A stretch of 64,000 nucleotides of DNA, from the NCBI GenBank assembly GCA_964463985.1, contig CAYXEK010000010.1, positions 1-64,000 on the forward strand, read 5' to 3'. The stretch's first letter is position 1; each line of letters starts with the position of its first letter. The position numbers and the translations under genes are program-made. Shown here piece after piece: positions 34,123-43,297 of this stretch. The stretch comes from JAXGPF01 sp964463985. Its GTDB lineage: Bacteria; Verrucomicrobiota; Kiritimatiellia; JAAZAB01. The notes beneath the pieces were generated by a model, which saw only the letters and a list, made by a program, of their open reading frames with translations, was not told the DNA's origin and searched no databases.

Positions 34123-36189
34123 TCATGGAGCGTCCGGCGAAGACGCGGCCGGCGCATTGGTGACGGGCGGCACGGATGGAAGTCCGCCGCTGCGTTCGAG
34201 TTTGCGCCGCAACTCCGGATTGCCGGGTTTGGCCTGCCAGCTTTTAACCCACCAGGAGCGGGCGGCGGACAGATACCCACGCCGCTCCAGGATATCGCCG
34301 TAATGTTCCATGACGGTCGGGTCGCCGGGCGTAACCTGCAGGGCGTTATGAATTTCGTCCGCGGCTTCGTCCAGCCGGCCCAGCTTGAAATAAACCCATC
34401 CCAGCGTATCCATGTACGCGCCGTTTTCGGGATGCAATTCCACCGCATGCTGGACATGCAGCAAGGCCTGCTCCAGGTTGATTCCCCGTTCCGCCCACAT
34501 GTAGGCCAGGTAATTGGCGGCATCGGCGTGATCCGGATCAATTTGCAAAGCCTGTCGAAACAACTCCTCGGCCTGCGCCAGGGATTTTTCCCGCTCGCGG
34601 GCGACGCCGTAATAAAAATAAAAATCGGCATCCATGAATTTCGGCGGAACTCCGGCCGCGCGCGCCAGTTCGGCGGCGCGCGCGAAGGCTTCGCAGGCCC
34701 GGGCATAGTCGCCGGACTGGCTGGCGATGATGCCGCTGAAATAAAGGGCTTCCGCGTTGTCCGGCAGAGCGGCCAGCGCCCGACGCATGACCGCATCGGC
34801 CTCCTGGTTGGCGCCGTGAGCCACGTGAATTGATGCCAGGCGGATATAGGCTTCCAGCAGCTTCGGATTGACGGCCAGCGCTTTTTCGTACAACGCGACG
34901 GCTTCCTGCCGCCGGCCGCTTTGCTGGGCCGCGGCCGCGTAACCCAGCCAGAAACTGTAGGAAAGCATTTTCGGGGACGCGCGTTTTTCAATGTTGCTCT
35001 GCAGCGACCGGAAAATTTTCAAGGCATCCTCCCCGCGTCCCGCGCGCAGGTAGAGACGTGCCAGCAAATCCTGCAGTTCCAGGCTGTCGGGCGCGCGCCG
35101 CAGGCCATCTTCCAGCACGGCGATAGCCTGCGGCAGATCGCCATCCGCCAGGAGCAGGGCCAATTTTTCAAAAGACCGGGGATTTTCCGGCTCAGCCTTG
35201 ATGGCCGCGCGGTAAGCTGCGATAGCTTTGTCATCTGCGCCTTCGCGGGACTGCAGTTGGCCCAGGAAGTATTGCGCCTCCGCGTTGCCCGGGTCGCGGG
35301 CGATGATCCCTTGCCATTCTGCCGCTGCTTCATCGGAACGGTCGGCGCACATGAAACTCAAAGCCAGTTTTTTCCGCGCCTCCAGGTCGTCCGGCTGGCG
35401 CCGGACCAGTTCCGAAAAAATCTCGATTGCCGGCTTGCACTGGGTGTCCGCCAGGTAAAGATTGCCTAGTTTCGACTGGTAGTCATCCCATAATTCATCC
35501 GGCGGCTGCAAGGCGGCCTGCCGGTAGCATTCAATTGCGCGGTTCAGGTTCTGCCTGGCCTGCGCGTCGTTTGCGTCAACCGCCAACTGCAGGCGCGCGG
35601 CATATGAATCGCCCAGGATGCGCAGCAGGGGCAAGGGATCATCCACCCGCGGCAACGCGTCTTCCAGCACCGCCAACGCGCGGTCATCTTCCTGGCGTCC
35701 GGCATGGAAAATCGCCAGGTTCAAATAACCGGCCGACTGGGCGGGCGCAAGGGCGATGGCGCGTTCCAAGGCCTGAAGAGCCAATTCGGGGCGTTGGACC
35801 GCCTGCGCGACGCGCGACTGCAGCCAGCAGGCTTCAGGAGAATCGGGATGGCGGACTACGGCCGCGGCCATTGTCTGCAGGGCTTCATCGGGCTGTCCGC
35901 GGTTGGCGTATTGCATCGCCAGGTGAAACGAGACACGCACATTTTCCGGCGCAAGGGATTCCGCCCGCCGGAGATTTTCCAGGGCGGCATTGGTTTCGCC
36001 CAGGCTGGAACGAAGGACGCCCGCGCCGAAATTAGCCAAAGCCTCGGCCAGCGCGGGCGTAGCTTCAGCGCCGGCGGCCGAGTCCATAATCCGTCCGGGC
36101 GGACGCGAACGACAGCCGCCGGAAATGCCGGACGCCAGCACGACGAAAGCCAGCGCCACCAGGCTTGCCGGCAAACTTCGAAATTTCAT
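34123..36189 (-). CDS. Large TPR-repeat lipoprotein
   Basis: A 688-residue protein. The N-terminus MKFRSLPASLVALAFVVLAS ends in GISGGCRSR, a plausible lipobox. The rest is about 15 tetratricopeptide repeats (residues about 50-650) and an Ala/Pro-rich tail. It is probably a periplasmic or outer-membrane scaffold. It starts within the stop of the 31-aa COX24-like gene (ATGA at 36189-36186). Confidence 0.85.
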   Translation of the reverse strand: MKFRSLPASLVALAFVVLASGISGGCRSRPPGRIMDSAAGAEATPALAEALANFGAGVLRSSLGETNAALENLRRAESLAPENVRVSFHLAMQYANRGQPDEALQTMAAAVVRHPDSPEACWLQSRVAQAVQRPELALQALERAIALAPAQSAGYLNLAIFHAGRQEDDRALAVLEDALPRVDDPLPLLRILGDSYAARLQLAVDANDAQARQNLNRAIECYRQAALQPPDELWDDYQSKLGNLYLADTQCKPAIEIFSELVRRQPDDLEARKKLALSFMCADRSDEAAAEWQGIIARDPGNAEAQYFLGQLQSREGADDKAIAAYRAAIKAEPENPRSFEKLALLLADGDLPQAIAVLEDGLRRAPDSLELQDLLARLYLRAGRGEDALKIFRSLQSNIEKRASPKMLSYSFWLGYAAAAQQSGRRQEAVALYEKALAVNPKLLEAYIRLASIHVAHGANQEADAVMRRALAALPDNAEALYFSGIIASQSGDYARACEAFARAAELARAAGVPPKFMDADFYFYYGVAREREKSLAQAEELFRQALQIDPDHADAANYLAYMWAERGINLEQALLHVQHAVELHPENGAYMDTLGWVYFKLGRLDEAADEIHNALQVTPGDPTVMEHYGDILERRGYLSAARSWWVKSWQAKPGNPELRRKLERSGGLPSVPPVTNAPAASSPDAP

Positions 36190-36281
36190 TTGTTTATGTT
36201 TTTGTGGCGATTGGCCTTTAACCGTTTGCTGCGTTTATGCTTGGCCATCTTTTTCCGCCGCCATTTTTTAAGGGAACCCAT
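36186..36281 (-). CDS. AURKAIP1/COX24-like 31-aa basic protein
   Basis: MGSLKKWRRKKMAKHKRSKR ends LKANRHKNINK, matching the very short bacterial AURKAIP1/COX24 proteins (MGS-KK-R...MAKHK...NRHK). Related mitochondrial and actinobacterial proteins bind the small ribosomal subunit, so a ribosome-associated role is likely. It overlaps the start of the TPR gene by 4 nt. An in-frame ATG 105 nt upstream exists, but the added sequence does not resemble the family. Confidence 0.75.
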   Translation of the reverse strand: MGSLKKWRRKKMAKHKRSKRLKANRHKNINK

Positions 36282-36398
36282 ATGTTTATTGCACCTATTA
36301 CCTGTTCGGCGTTCCAACATTGCCGCCTGCCCGGCAGGCCGCGGCTGCAACGCTTTTTTATACTGCAAATTGCGCGGCCATGTCAATGTCCGCCGCGG

Positions 36399-37271
36399 TT
36401 ATTCAATCACCTTGTTCAAGGGTATTTCGATAATGCCTTCCCCGCCGGCCTGTTTCAACCGGGGAATGATCTCCCGCACAACACTTTCCTCCACAACCGA
36501 TTCGATCGCTACCCAGCCGTCAGCGCTCAACGGATTGATTGTGGGCGCATGCAGCGAAGGCAGAATTTCCGAGATGGCATGGGCCTGATGCCTCCGGGCG
36601 TTCATTTTCAAGAGCACCCTGGTTTCCGCCGCCAACGCTCCCCGCAGGAGCATGGAAATCTGGTTGATTTTGGCCTGCTTACCAGGGTCCGCCCAGGCGT
36701 TTTTATTGGCAATCAACTTGGTCGTAGACTCCAGGATCGTCTCGACGATGCGCAGGTTGTTGGCGCGCAGGGACGAACCGGTTTCGGTCAATTCGACGAT
36801 GGCATCCACCAGTTCCGGCGCTTTGACTTCGGTGGCGCCCCAGGAAAACTCCACTTCCGCTTCCACGCCGTGACTTTCGAGGAACCGCCGGGTCAGCCCG
36901 ACGGCTTCAGTGGCAATGCGCTTGCCCGCCAGGTCCGATACGCTGCGGATGGGCGAATCGTTCGGCACGGCCACCACCCAGCGTACAGGCCGCAAGCCCT
37001 GCTTGGCGTAAATCAAATCAGCCACTTCCACCACGTCGGCTCCGTTTTCCACAATCCAATCGTAACCGGTGATGCCGGCGTCCAGCAAACCGTGTTCCAC
37101 GTAACGGCTGATCTCCTGGGCGCGGATCAAGCGCGCCTGGATGGCGGGATCATCCACGGCCGGCATGTAAGAGCGGGAACCGACAGTTATGTTAAACCCG
37201 GCTTTCTTCATCAGCAGGAAAGTAGCTTCCTGCAAACTGCCTTTCGGCAAACCTAAAACGATTTTTTTCAT
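36399..37271 (-). CDS. hisG: ATP phosphoribosyltransferase, long form
   Basis: About 290 residues, catalysing the first step of histidine synthesis (ATP + PRPP). LGLPKGSLQEATF, DAGITGYDWI, RIATEAVGLTRRFLESHG, and the PRPP site DAIVELTETGSSLRANNL are present. The C-terminal regulatory domain is present (NARRHQAHAISEILPSLHAP), so it is the HisZ-independent long form. AGGA lies 5 nt before ATG 37271; ATG 37277 is an alternative. No other his genes are adjacent. Confidence 0.96.
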   Translation of the reverse strand: MKKIVLGLPKGSLQEATFLLMKKAGFNITVGSRSYMPAVDDPAIQARLIRAQEISRYVEHGLLDAGITGYDWIVENGADVVEVADLIYAKQGLRPVRWVVAVPNDSPIRSVSDLAGKRIATEAVGLTRRFLESHGVEAEVEFSWGATEVKAPELVDAIVELTETGSSLRANNLRIVETILESTTKLIANKNAWADPGKQAKINQISMLLRGALAAETRVLLKMNARRHQAHAISEILPSLHAPTINPLSADGWVAIESVVEESVVREIIPRLKQAGGEGIIEIPLNKVIE

Positions 37272-37394
37272 ATTCATCCTGACTTGCTTGCATAAAGGTG
37301 AAAAATATAGGGAAAACCGGCGTAAAATGCAATTAAAAACCTTTTAAAAACCTTTTTTCAGGCAAATTGAACCGCAATGACGCGCCGGCGGCAT

Positions 37395-37571
37395 CCGGAT
37401 TGCGCCAAGCCGTGGCGCACTACAACCCGGCACCAGCAAAATATCGGCATTATAGACTGCGGCGGATCGACGCCGCTTTTCTGCTAACGCGGAACCGGAT
37501 TGCGTCAAGCCGTGGCGCTACTACAGCTCGGCACCCGATAGCGCCACACCAGCCGGACTACGACGGGATCA
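37395..37571. repeat. Two ~100-bp imperfect tandem repeat units
   Basis: A unit starting CCGGATTGCGCCAAGCCGTG at 37395 recurs at 37495 as CCGGATTGCGTCAAGCCGTG, a period of 100 bp. Later parts also correspond (ACTGCGGCGGATCGACGCCG against ACTACGACGGGATCAACCGC). Related cores lie at 43034-43070 and 43135-43200. They occupy the 307-bp gap between hisG and the histidine kinase, which has no gene. Confidence 0.65.
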
Positions 37572-37584
37572 ACCGCGGTTTTCA

Positions 37585-39558
37585 TCAATCGCCGGAGCGG
37601 TCCAGTTCCTGGCGCACCAGGCGGGCCAGTTCTTCCAGACTGTAAGGTTTCTGGAGGTATTGGCCGGCGCCGAGTTTTAAAGCTTCCTTGATCCGCGAAT
37701 TAACCGCAAACCCGCTGACCATGATTGCCCGCTGGCGCGGATTCTGCTCAAGGATGAGGCGGTATGTATCCAGGCCGTCCATTTCGTCCGCCATGATCAT
37801 GTCGAGCACCAACAGGTCAACGTTTTTATCGCCGGCCAGCGCGGCGGCATGCAAATCCACGGCCGCACGGCCATTGGAAGCCGCCAGCACCTGGTATCCC
37901 AGCGAACGCAGCCAGCGGGCTGCGAAACGGCGCTGTTCATCATCGTCATCCACCAGCAGTATGGTTTCCGTGCCCCGGGCGTCCTGCGCGGGTTGTCTTG
38001 GGGCCGCCGCGGGTTCCGCTTCCATGCCGGCCAACGGGAAGTACACCGTGAAATCCGTACCCTCGCCGGGAGTCGAACGGATGTTGACGTAGCCGTTGTG
38101 TTCCTTGACGACGCCAAATACAACTGCCAGGCCCAGGCCTGTGCCGGTTTGCAAATTCAGGCGTTTCTTGATGTAAAAAGGCTCGAAGATGCGGTTGAGA
38201 TCATCCTCGGACAAGCCGATGCCGGTATCCATGGCATGCAGCACGGCGTAATCGCCGACAGGCACGGTTTCATACCCATCCAGCGGAGCGCTCAGGCGTT
38301 CACCGGCGGTAGACAATTGCAACCGGCCGCCCGAGGGCATCATGGCGTAGGCATGCAATACAAGGTTGGCGACCATTGCCTGGAGATGTTGCTCGGACCC
38401 CAGGACCGGCCCAGGATCGGGCGCCAGATTCAAGGCCAGTTCAACCAGCGGCGCCTGTTCCATGGCTGTCATGGAGGCCATGGATTTGAGACTGGCCTCG
38501 ACCACGCGGCTCAGGTTGACCGGACGCATGGGGGTTTTGCCGGTGCGTCCCAGGGTCAGCAAATCGCGGATGACGTCCAGCGCCTTGCGCGCGGAATTCC
38601 TGATGATTTCCAGGTCGGCGCGGATGGCGCTGTCGGGCGGGAGCGATTTCATGATCAAGTCCGGGTAACCGACAATCGGACCCAGGATATTGTTCAAGTC
38701 ATGCGCCACCCCGCCGGCCAGCGCTCCCAGCGATTCCATCCGCCTGGAACGGGAAAGGCGTTCCGACAGATGGCGCTCGCGCACGGCAGCCTGTTTGATT
38801 TCCGTAATATCGCGGAAAATGATCACTACACCCATGATCCGTCCATCGCTTTCGCGGATGGGCGCAGCCGTGTAATCCACCGGAGTATGCCGGCCGTCGC
38901 GGGCCAGCAAAATCACGTCTTTGCCGCCGCAGATATCCCCGCTGCCGTCCATCAGGGCATTGACATCAATCCGCGCCGGCGCCTGTTCATCCGCAGATTG
39001 CAGGCAGAATATATCCTGCGCCGGGCGTCCCAGGGCATCTTCCTGGCGCCAGCCCGTCAGGTTTTCCGCCTGGGGATTGACGAACTGCACGCTAGCCGAA
39101 ATATCCGTGGCAATCACGGCATCGCCGATGCAGCGCAGGGTAGTTGCGAACCATTCCCGGCTTTCCCGCAATTTGCGCTCCATGTTGTGCTTGTAAAGGG
39201 CCATTTCTATCGTGGTACGCAATTCGCGGTCTTCGAACGGCTTCAACAGATAGCCGAATGCCTCTGATACCTTGGCCCGGCGGAGGGTGTCGTCATCAGT
39301 GTAAGCTGTCAGGTACACCACCGGGACCGGACCGGCGGAGCGCAGGCGGTGGGCGGCTTCAATGCCGTCCATCTCCCCCTTGAGTTTTATGTCCATCAAC
39401 ACCAGATCGGGACGCAGCGCCGCGGCTTGCGCCAGAGCCTCCTCGCCGGTGGAAGCCATTCCTGCGACCAGGTATCCCAAGGACTGCAGGCTGGACCGGA
39501 TATCCTTGGCCACAATGCTTTCGTCTTCCACAACCAGAATGCGCACGGCATCGCTCAT
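37585..39558 (-). CDS. Hybrid histidine kinase (REC-PAS-HisKA-HATPase-REC)
   Basis: A 657-residue signalling protein. Domain order: receiver (about 5-120, phospho-Asp in LVLMDIKL, KPFEDREL); PAS (about 130-260); HisKA with GGVAHDLNNILGP (phospho-His); HATPase with DTGIGLSEDDLNRIFEPFY and GTGLGLAVVFGV; and a C-terminal receiver (about 530-650, LLVLDMIMADEMDG, KPYSLEEL). No membrane segments, so it is cytosolic and probably takes a signal from another kinase through the first receiver. No DNA-binding regulator is adjacent. Confidence 0.92.
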   Translation of the reverse strand: MSDAVRILVVEDESIVAKDIRSSLQSLGYLVAGMASTGEEALAQAAALRPDLVLMDIKLKGEMDGIEAAHRLRSAGPVPVVYLTAYTDDDTLRRAKVSEAFGYLLKPFEDRELRTTIEMALYKHNMERKLRESREWFATTLRCIGDAVIATDISASVQFVNPQAENLTGWRQEDALGRPAQDIFCLQSADEQAPARIDVNALMDGSGDICGGKDVILLARDGRHTPVDYTAAPIRESDGRIMGVVIIFRDITEIKQAAVRERHLSERLSRSRRMESLGALAGGVAHDLNNILGPIVGYPDLIMKSLPPDSAIRADLEIIRNSARKALDVIRDLLTLGRTGKTPMRPVNLSRVVEASLKSMASMTAMEQAPLVELALNLAPDPGPVLGSEQHLQAMVANLVLHAYAMMPSGGRLQLSTAGERLSAPLDGYETVPVGDYAVLHAMDTGIGLSEDDLNRIFEPFYIKKRLNLQTGTGLGLAVVFGVVKEHNGYVNIRSTPGEGTDFTVYFPLAGMEAEPAAAPRQPAQDARGTETILLVDDDDEQRRFAARWLRSLGYQVLAASNGRAAVDLHAAALAGDKNVDLLVLDMIMADEMDGLDTYRLILEQNPRQRAIMVSGFAVNSRIKEALKLGAGQYLQKPYSLEELARLVRQELDRSGD

Positions 39559-39591
39559 GTTTCCATCCTCAAATATTTCCGTTTTCCCGCA

Positions 39592-40779
39592 TCATATCCG
39601 CGGCGCCCGAGTTTCCCGGCCATCCTGCTGGGCGGAAAGGTACCCGGCGTAGAGAACACTGACCGTGTCCGCCGCCAGCATCACATCGCTTTGGGGATCG
39701 CGGCCTTCCCTCAGGCAAAACATGAAGTCCTGCAATTCCTGGGGATAGCCGGTCATCCAGTTTTCATCCGGCGCAGGGAAACTCCAGCCCTGCTTGGTTC
39801 CCAGTTTTTCGGTCAGATATACTCCGTCCAACTGTTTTTCCGCCGGGTTGTAGAGCACGTTGGCGTCGGTGGGATTGATGTTGCAGCGCATGCGGTGGTT
39901 ATTGGCGTAGATTTCCATCCAGTTATGCACTCCGCCCATGACCAGTTCGCAGGAAAAAATGTCTGCCGGCATGCCGTCCTCGAACACCACGTGCAACTGG
40001 ACAAAATCCTCCACGTCAAGGTAATCCGTGCGCAGGAATCCGGCATCGCGGAAATGCGGATTCCGTGTGACTTCATGCGTGCGGCAACTGACGGCGCGGG
40101 GCCGGATGGGCGCGCCGCCATTGGCCAGACCTTCGACGCGTTTCAGGTAAAGCGCGGCGGTCAGGGGATGGCATCCCTTGCCCACGAGCGAACCGCCGCC
40201 CGCCAAACGCCAGTCGCCGTAAGCCGGGCTGACACTGCCGCTGTGGCTTTCTTCGCCGTGAATCCACAAAATCTGGCCGCGGGTGGCGCGCAGGATTTCC
40301 ACTTCTTTCTGAATGGAGGGGGCGTAAACCCAGTTTTCGGCGTACATGATCCGGACTTCGTGCTTGCTCCCCGCCTCCACCATGCGTGTGACCGACAACG
40401 CCGCCTCGTCCAGCAGCGCCTGCTTGTCGGCCCGGTTGCCGCGCCAATCCTCCGTGCCCGGGCCGTAAGCGCCGGTGAACGGTTTTTCCACAATCACATG
40501 CCGCCCGAGTTCCGCCGCGCGCACGCAGAACGGCTCATGCAGAGCCCCCGGCACGCACAAATCAACCACATCCGCGGCGCGGACCAGTTCATCGAAACTA
40601 TCGAAAACCCGCAAGCCGCGGTTTTGCGCAAACTTGGTCCGGCTGGCCGCGTTTTTGGAAAAAACGCCAACGACTTCCACGCCCATCCCGCTCAACTGGC
40701 GGTATGACTCGTAATGAAATCCGGCTGCGAATCCCGCGCCCGCAATGCCGACCCTGATATTTTTCATGTTTCCCGGCAT
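39592..40779 (-). CDS. Gfo/Idh/MocA family oxidoreductase (second copy)
   Basis: A 395-residue dehydrogenase. The Rossmann motif is VGIAGAGFAAGFHYESYR, and VIVEKPFTGAYGP carries the conserved EKP lysine. The start ATG 40779 follows GGGAGGT at 9 nt spacing; upstream in-frame sequence is derived from the 106-bp repeat and is not coding. The substrate is unknown, and it shares little beyond the fold with the copy at 32.8-34.1 kb. Confidence 0.88.
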   Translation of the reverse strand: MPGNMKNIRVGIAGAGFAAGFHYESYRQLSGMGVEVVGVFSKNAASRTKFAQNRGLRVFDSFDELVRAADVVDLCVPGALHEPFCVRAAELGRHVIVEKPFTGAYGPGTEDWRGNRADKQALLDEAALSVTRMVEAGSKHEVRIMYAENWVYAPSIQKEVEILRATRGQILWIHGEESHSGSVSPAYGDWRLAGGGSLVGKGCHPLTAALYLKRVEGLANGGAPIRPRAVSCRTHEVTRNPHFRDAGFLRTDYLDVEDFVQLHVVFEDGMPADIFSCELVMGGVHNWMEIYANNHRMRCNINPTDANVLYNPAEKQLDGVYLTEKLGTKQGWSFPAPDENWMTGYPQELQDFMFCLREGRDPQSDVMLAADTVSVLYAGYLSAQQDGRETRAPRI

Positions 40780-40822
40780 GATGAACAGACCTCCCTGAGA
40801 AATGTGCGGATTAACGAGCCAT

Positions 40823-40928
40823 TTGCAAAAGTCCTGACAAAAAGGTCGGGGTGAAACCCGACCCTCCAAAAACGGGGTGATTCTGCATTTTGGAGGGACG
40901 ACTTCCACGTTGTCCGAGACTTTTGAAA
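40823..40928. repeat. 106-bp structured repeat, copy 1
   Basis: The ends CAAAAGTC and GACTTTTG are inverted. Inside are AGGTCGGGGTGAAACCCGAC (hairpin) and TGGAGGGACGACTTCCACGT. It closely matches the element at 46979-47085. The remaining 370 bp up to the pseudopilin gene (40929-41299) hold no gene that I can support. Confidence 0.8.
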
Positions 40929-41299
40929 CTGGCTCTAACGTCTTAAACTACAGCAACTGGCCGCAAAAACAAGTAAAAATGCCGGGAGTTACAAATAAGG
41001 GGCGCGAACCAGTTCCGCATGGATTACCGCTGCTCTTTTGCGGCGAAGCCGCTTTGGCGTGCGGCGGCCTCGACGCCGCTTGCGCATGGTGAACGGCAAG
41101 CGATGCCCATTATGGGCAAATTTGCCTTGGTTGGGGCGAACCGTTCCTGGTGAGCCGTAAAACTTTGGCAGGGCGCGTCCTCCCGCATCCGTCAAGACTA
41201 TGCCGGACAAGCCGGGCGCGCCGACAAGGAGGACACAGCCGTGGATTATTTACCCGGTTTCAAGCTTGACCTGTGCGCGTCGCGCGGTATATTAGCAGG

Positions 41300-41878
41300 A
41301 TGAATGGGAGTGGAAACCGAATAAAATCCGCCCGGCCCGCCGCCGGCTTCACGCTGGTGGAAATGATGGTCGTGCTGGTGATCATCGTGATGCTGATGAC
41401 GATGGTGCTGCCGGTGGTGTTCCGCGCGCGCGAACGGGCCTTGAAACGCCAGGCGCAGACTGAAGCCGAAACGCTGGTGCTGGCCATCAAGGCCTACCGG
41501 TCCGTCTTCGGCAAATGGCCGGCGCAGACCAACAACCTTGATCAATGGTATTTTACCAACAACCACCTGGTGGTCACCCAGTTGATGGGACACAATATCC
41601 GCAACCGGTCCTTCATCAACATCACCAGCAACCAACTGGATTCCATGTCCAATTACCTCGATCCCCGGGGCGTGCCATACGTGATTTCCATCAACCAATC
41701 CGGCGCCGAGAAGCAAGTCATTAACTTCACCAACGAGTACGATTGCCGGATCGAATCTGCGCCGAATTACGGATTGAAATTCTACCGGCTGGACATCACC
41801 AACCGCGTAGCCGTCGGCATTGGCGCTTTCATGGAGCAGACCAACGCGCTGACGGTGAATTCATGGAGTGAATTTTGA
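41300..41878 (+). CDS. Type IV pilin-like / GspG-type pseudopilin
   Basis: A 192-residue prepilin. After a basic leader (MNGSGNRIKSARPAAG) the cleavage site G|FTLVEMMVVLVIIVMLMTMV shows Glu at +5 and a long hydrophobic helix. The remainder is a soluble head of unknown type, with RALKRQAQTEAETLVLAIKA after the helix. It overlaps the next gene by 1 nt and is first of three pseudopilin genes. The rest of a type II secretion or type IV pilus system is not in the window. Confidence 0.88.
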   Translation: MNGSGNRIKSARPAAGFTLVEMMVVLVIIVMLMTMVLPVVFRARERALKRQAQTEAETLVLAIKAYRSVFGKWPAQTNNLDQWYFTNNHLVVTQLMGHNIRNRSFINITSNQLDSMSNYLDPRGVPYVISINQSGAEKQVINFTNEYDCRIESAPNYGLKFYRLDITNRVAVGIGAFMEQTNALTVNSWSEF

Positions 41879-42366
41879 TGCTCCCAACTCCGCACATTTC
41901 GAGCCTGTCCCAACGTCAAGCGGGAGTCACCCTGCTGGAACTGCTGCTGGTGATCGCGGTCATGGCGATAGTCCTGGCCATTTCCATGCCGGCCTTCACC
42001 AGCATGGGGCGCGGCGCCGGCATGCGCGGCGCGGTCGCGGAAATCAAATCCAGCATCGCTTTGGCGCGTCAATGGGCCATTACCAAACGCGAGCGGGTGA
42101 CCTTCGATTGCGGCCACGACGCCACCGCCACGAACGCCGCGTACTATGCCGTGCGCTTGGCGGACCCGCCCTACACCATTATCCAGGCCACAAATTACCT
42201 TGAAAAAGGCTACGGTTTCCAACAATCCGACACCTTCACTTTTAAATCTTCAGGAGACGTGGATGGCCCGATCACGCCGGACAGAACCATCACCGTCACC
42301 AGCCTGAATAACAATGCAAAAACCATCACCATTGTGCCAATGACCGGGGTCATCCGCGTTGAATAA
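41878..42366 (+). CDS. GspH-type pseudopilin
   Basis: A 162-residue prepilin. The cleavage region is G|VTLLELLLVIAVMAIVLA with Glu at +5. The head has MRGAVAEIKSSIALARQWAI, the usual GspH-like helix. ATG 41878 overlaps the previous stop (ATGA). It ends in VPMTGVIRVE, typical of this family's final strand. It overlaps the next gene's TTG by 8 nt. Confidence 0.85.
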   Translation: MLPTPHISSLSQRQAGVTLLELLLVIAVMAIVLAISMPAFTSMGRGAGMRGAVAEIKSSIALARQWAITKRERVTFDCGHDATATNAAYYAVRLADPPYTIIQATNYLEKGYGFQQSDTFTFKSSGDVDGPITPDRTITVTSLNNNAKTITIVPMTGVIRVE

Positions 42367-42809
42367 ACCGCGCCCAGATAAAGATCAGACCCGGCAGCCG
42401 GCCGGGTTCAGCCTGGTGGAAGTCACCCTGGCCTTGATGGTGGTGGCCATCGGCATCCTGTCGGTGATGAGCCTGTTCCCCGTCGGCCTGGATCAGAATG
42501 TGCGCTCGATCGCCGACACCCGGATGGCTTTGTTTGCCGACGATGTCTTGAACGGACTGCATGCCTGGGCGGAANNNNNNNNNNNNNNNNNNNNNNNNNN
42601 NNNNNNNNNNNNNNNNNNNNNNNNNNNNNNNNNNNNNNNNNNNNNNNNNNNNNNNNNNNNNNNNNNNNNNNNNNGCCCTGACCACCAACGAGCAGAACAC
42701 CATCAAGCGCGCCACTTTGTGGGTATGGAGTGGCGAATACGGATCCACCAGCGGCCCGACGATGTTCTATGCCGAGTTCTTCACCAACTGGCCGGCTACC
42801 GGTTCCTGA
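42359..42809 (+). CDS. Third pseudopilin, broken by an assembly gap
   Basis: The N-terminal part has a prepilin site G|FSLVEVTLALMVVAIGILS followed by VMSLFPVGLDQNVRSIADTR, the FPVG motif seen in PVC-type pseudopilins. After 100 Ns the C-terminal part reads ALTTNEQNTIKRATLWVWSG and ends WPATGS. The two parts are in different frames across the Ns and the flanks do not repeat, so true missing sequence is likely. TTG 42359 is the only plausible start. Confidence 0.75.
42575..42674. other. Scaffold gap of 100 N without flanking duplication
   Basis: Unlike the gap in coaX, the sequences on either side do not match, so the real gap length is unknown. It interrupts the third pseudopilin gene. Confidence 0.95.
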
Positions 42810-43297
42810 TCCGAAAATCCGGATGTTATAAGGCAAGGAAACGAAGGGGAGAAATTCATCACAAGGATAGCGAAAAGGTAAGACGCTGCCGATCCGCCAC
42901 TTTGTGCCTCTGTGCCCCTGATCCTTTGCCCTTCAGAAAAAGAAGTGTGTGAGTTTGTGTGTTCCCCTGGAGGGCGAACCTGCGGTGAGCCTACCTTGTT
43001 GTGCCGCGAAACCACCGCTACCCCGGAAAAACTGATTGCGCCACTTAGTGACGCACTACAGCCGGCAACCGTTTTTCTGTAGTAGCCGAACGGCTTGCCC
43101 TGCGTAGCTTGAGCGAAGTCTGGGCGTTCGGCGTCCGGATTGCGCCTCATCCCCTTCGTCAGACTACGCTGGACAAGCAGTGGCGCATTACATTATCCGG
43201 AACCGGCCCGCAGCATGCTGGCGCCTTCCGACTGGAGGGCGAACCTGCGGGGCACCTTCCGGAAGCGCCGCGCCGAATCCTGTCGAAAGCAACTGAT
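42810..43297. repeat. 488-bp repeat-rich intergenic region
   Basis: No gene is visible. It contains a 19-bp direct repeat CTGGAGGGCGAACCTGCGG at 42967-42985 and 43232-43250. A copy of the core at 37.4 kb, GATTGCGCCACTTAGTGACG and onward, lies at 43034-43070. A second, interrupted one starts CCGGATTGCGCC at 43135 and resumes with TGGCGCATTACA. It also holds low-complexity text such as CTTTGTGCCTCTGTGCCCCT (42899). Confidence 0.6.

Noticed and set aside
40929..41299. Short frames in the gap before the pseudopilin genes.
   Set aside because: They lack ribosome sites and recognisable sequence, and no operon link is visible.
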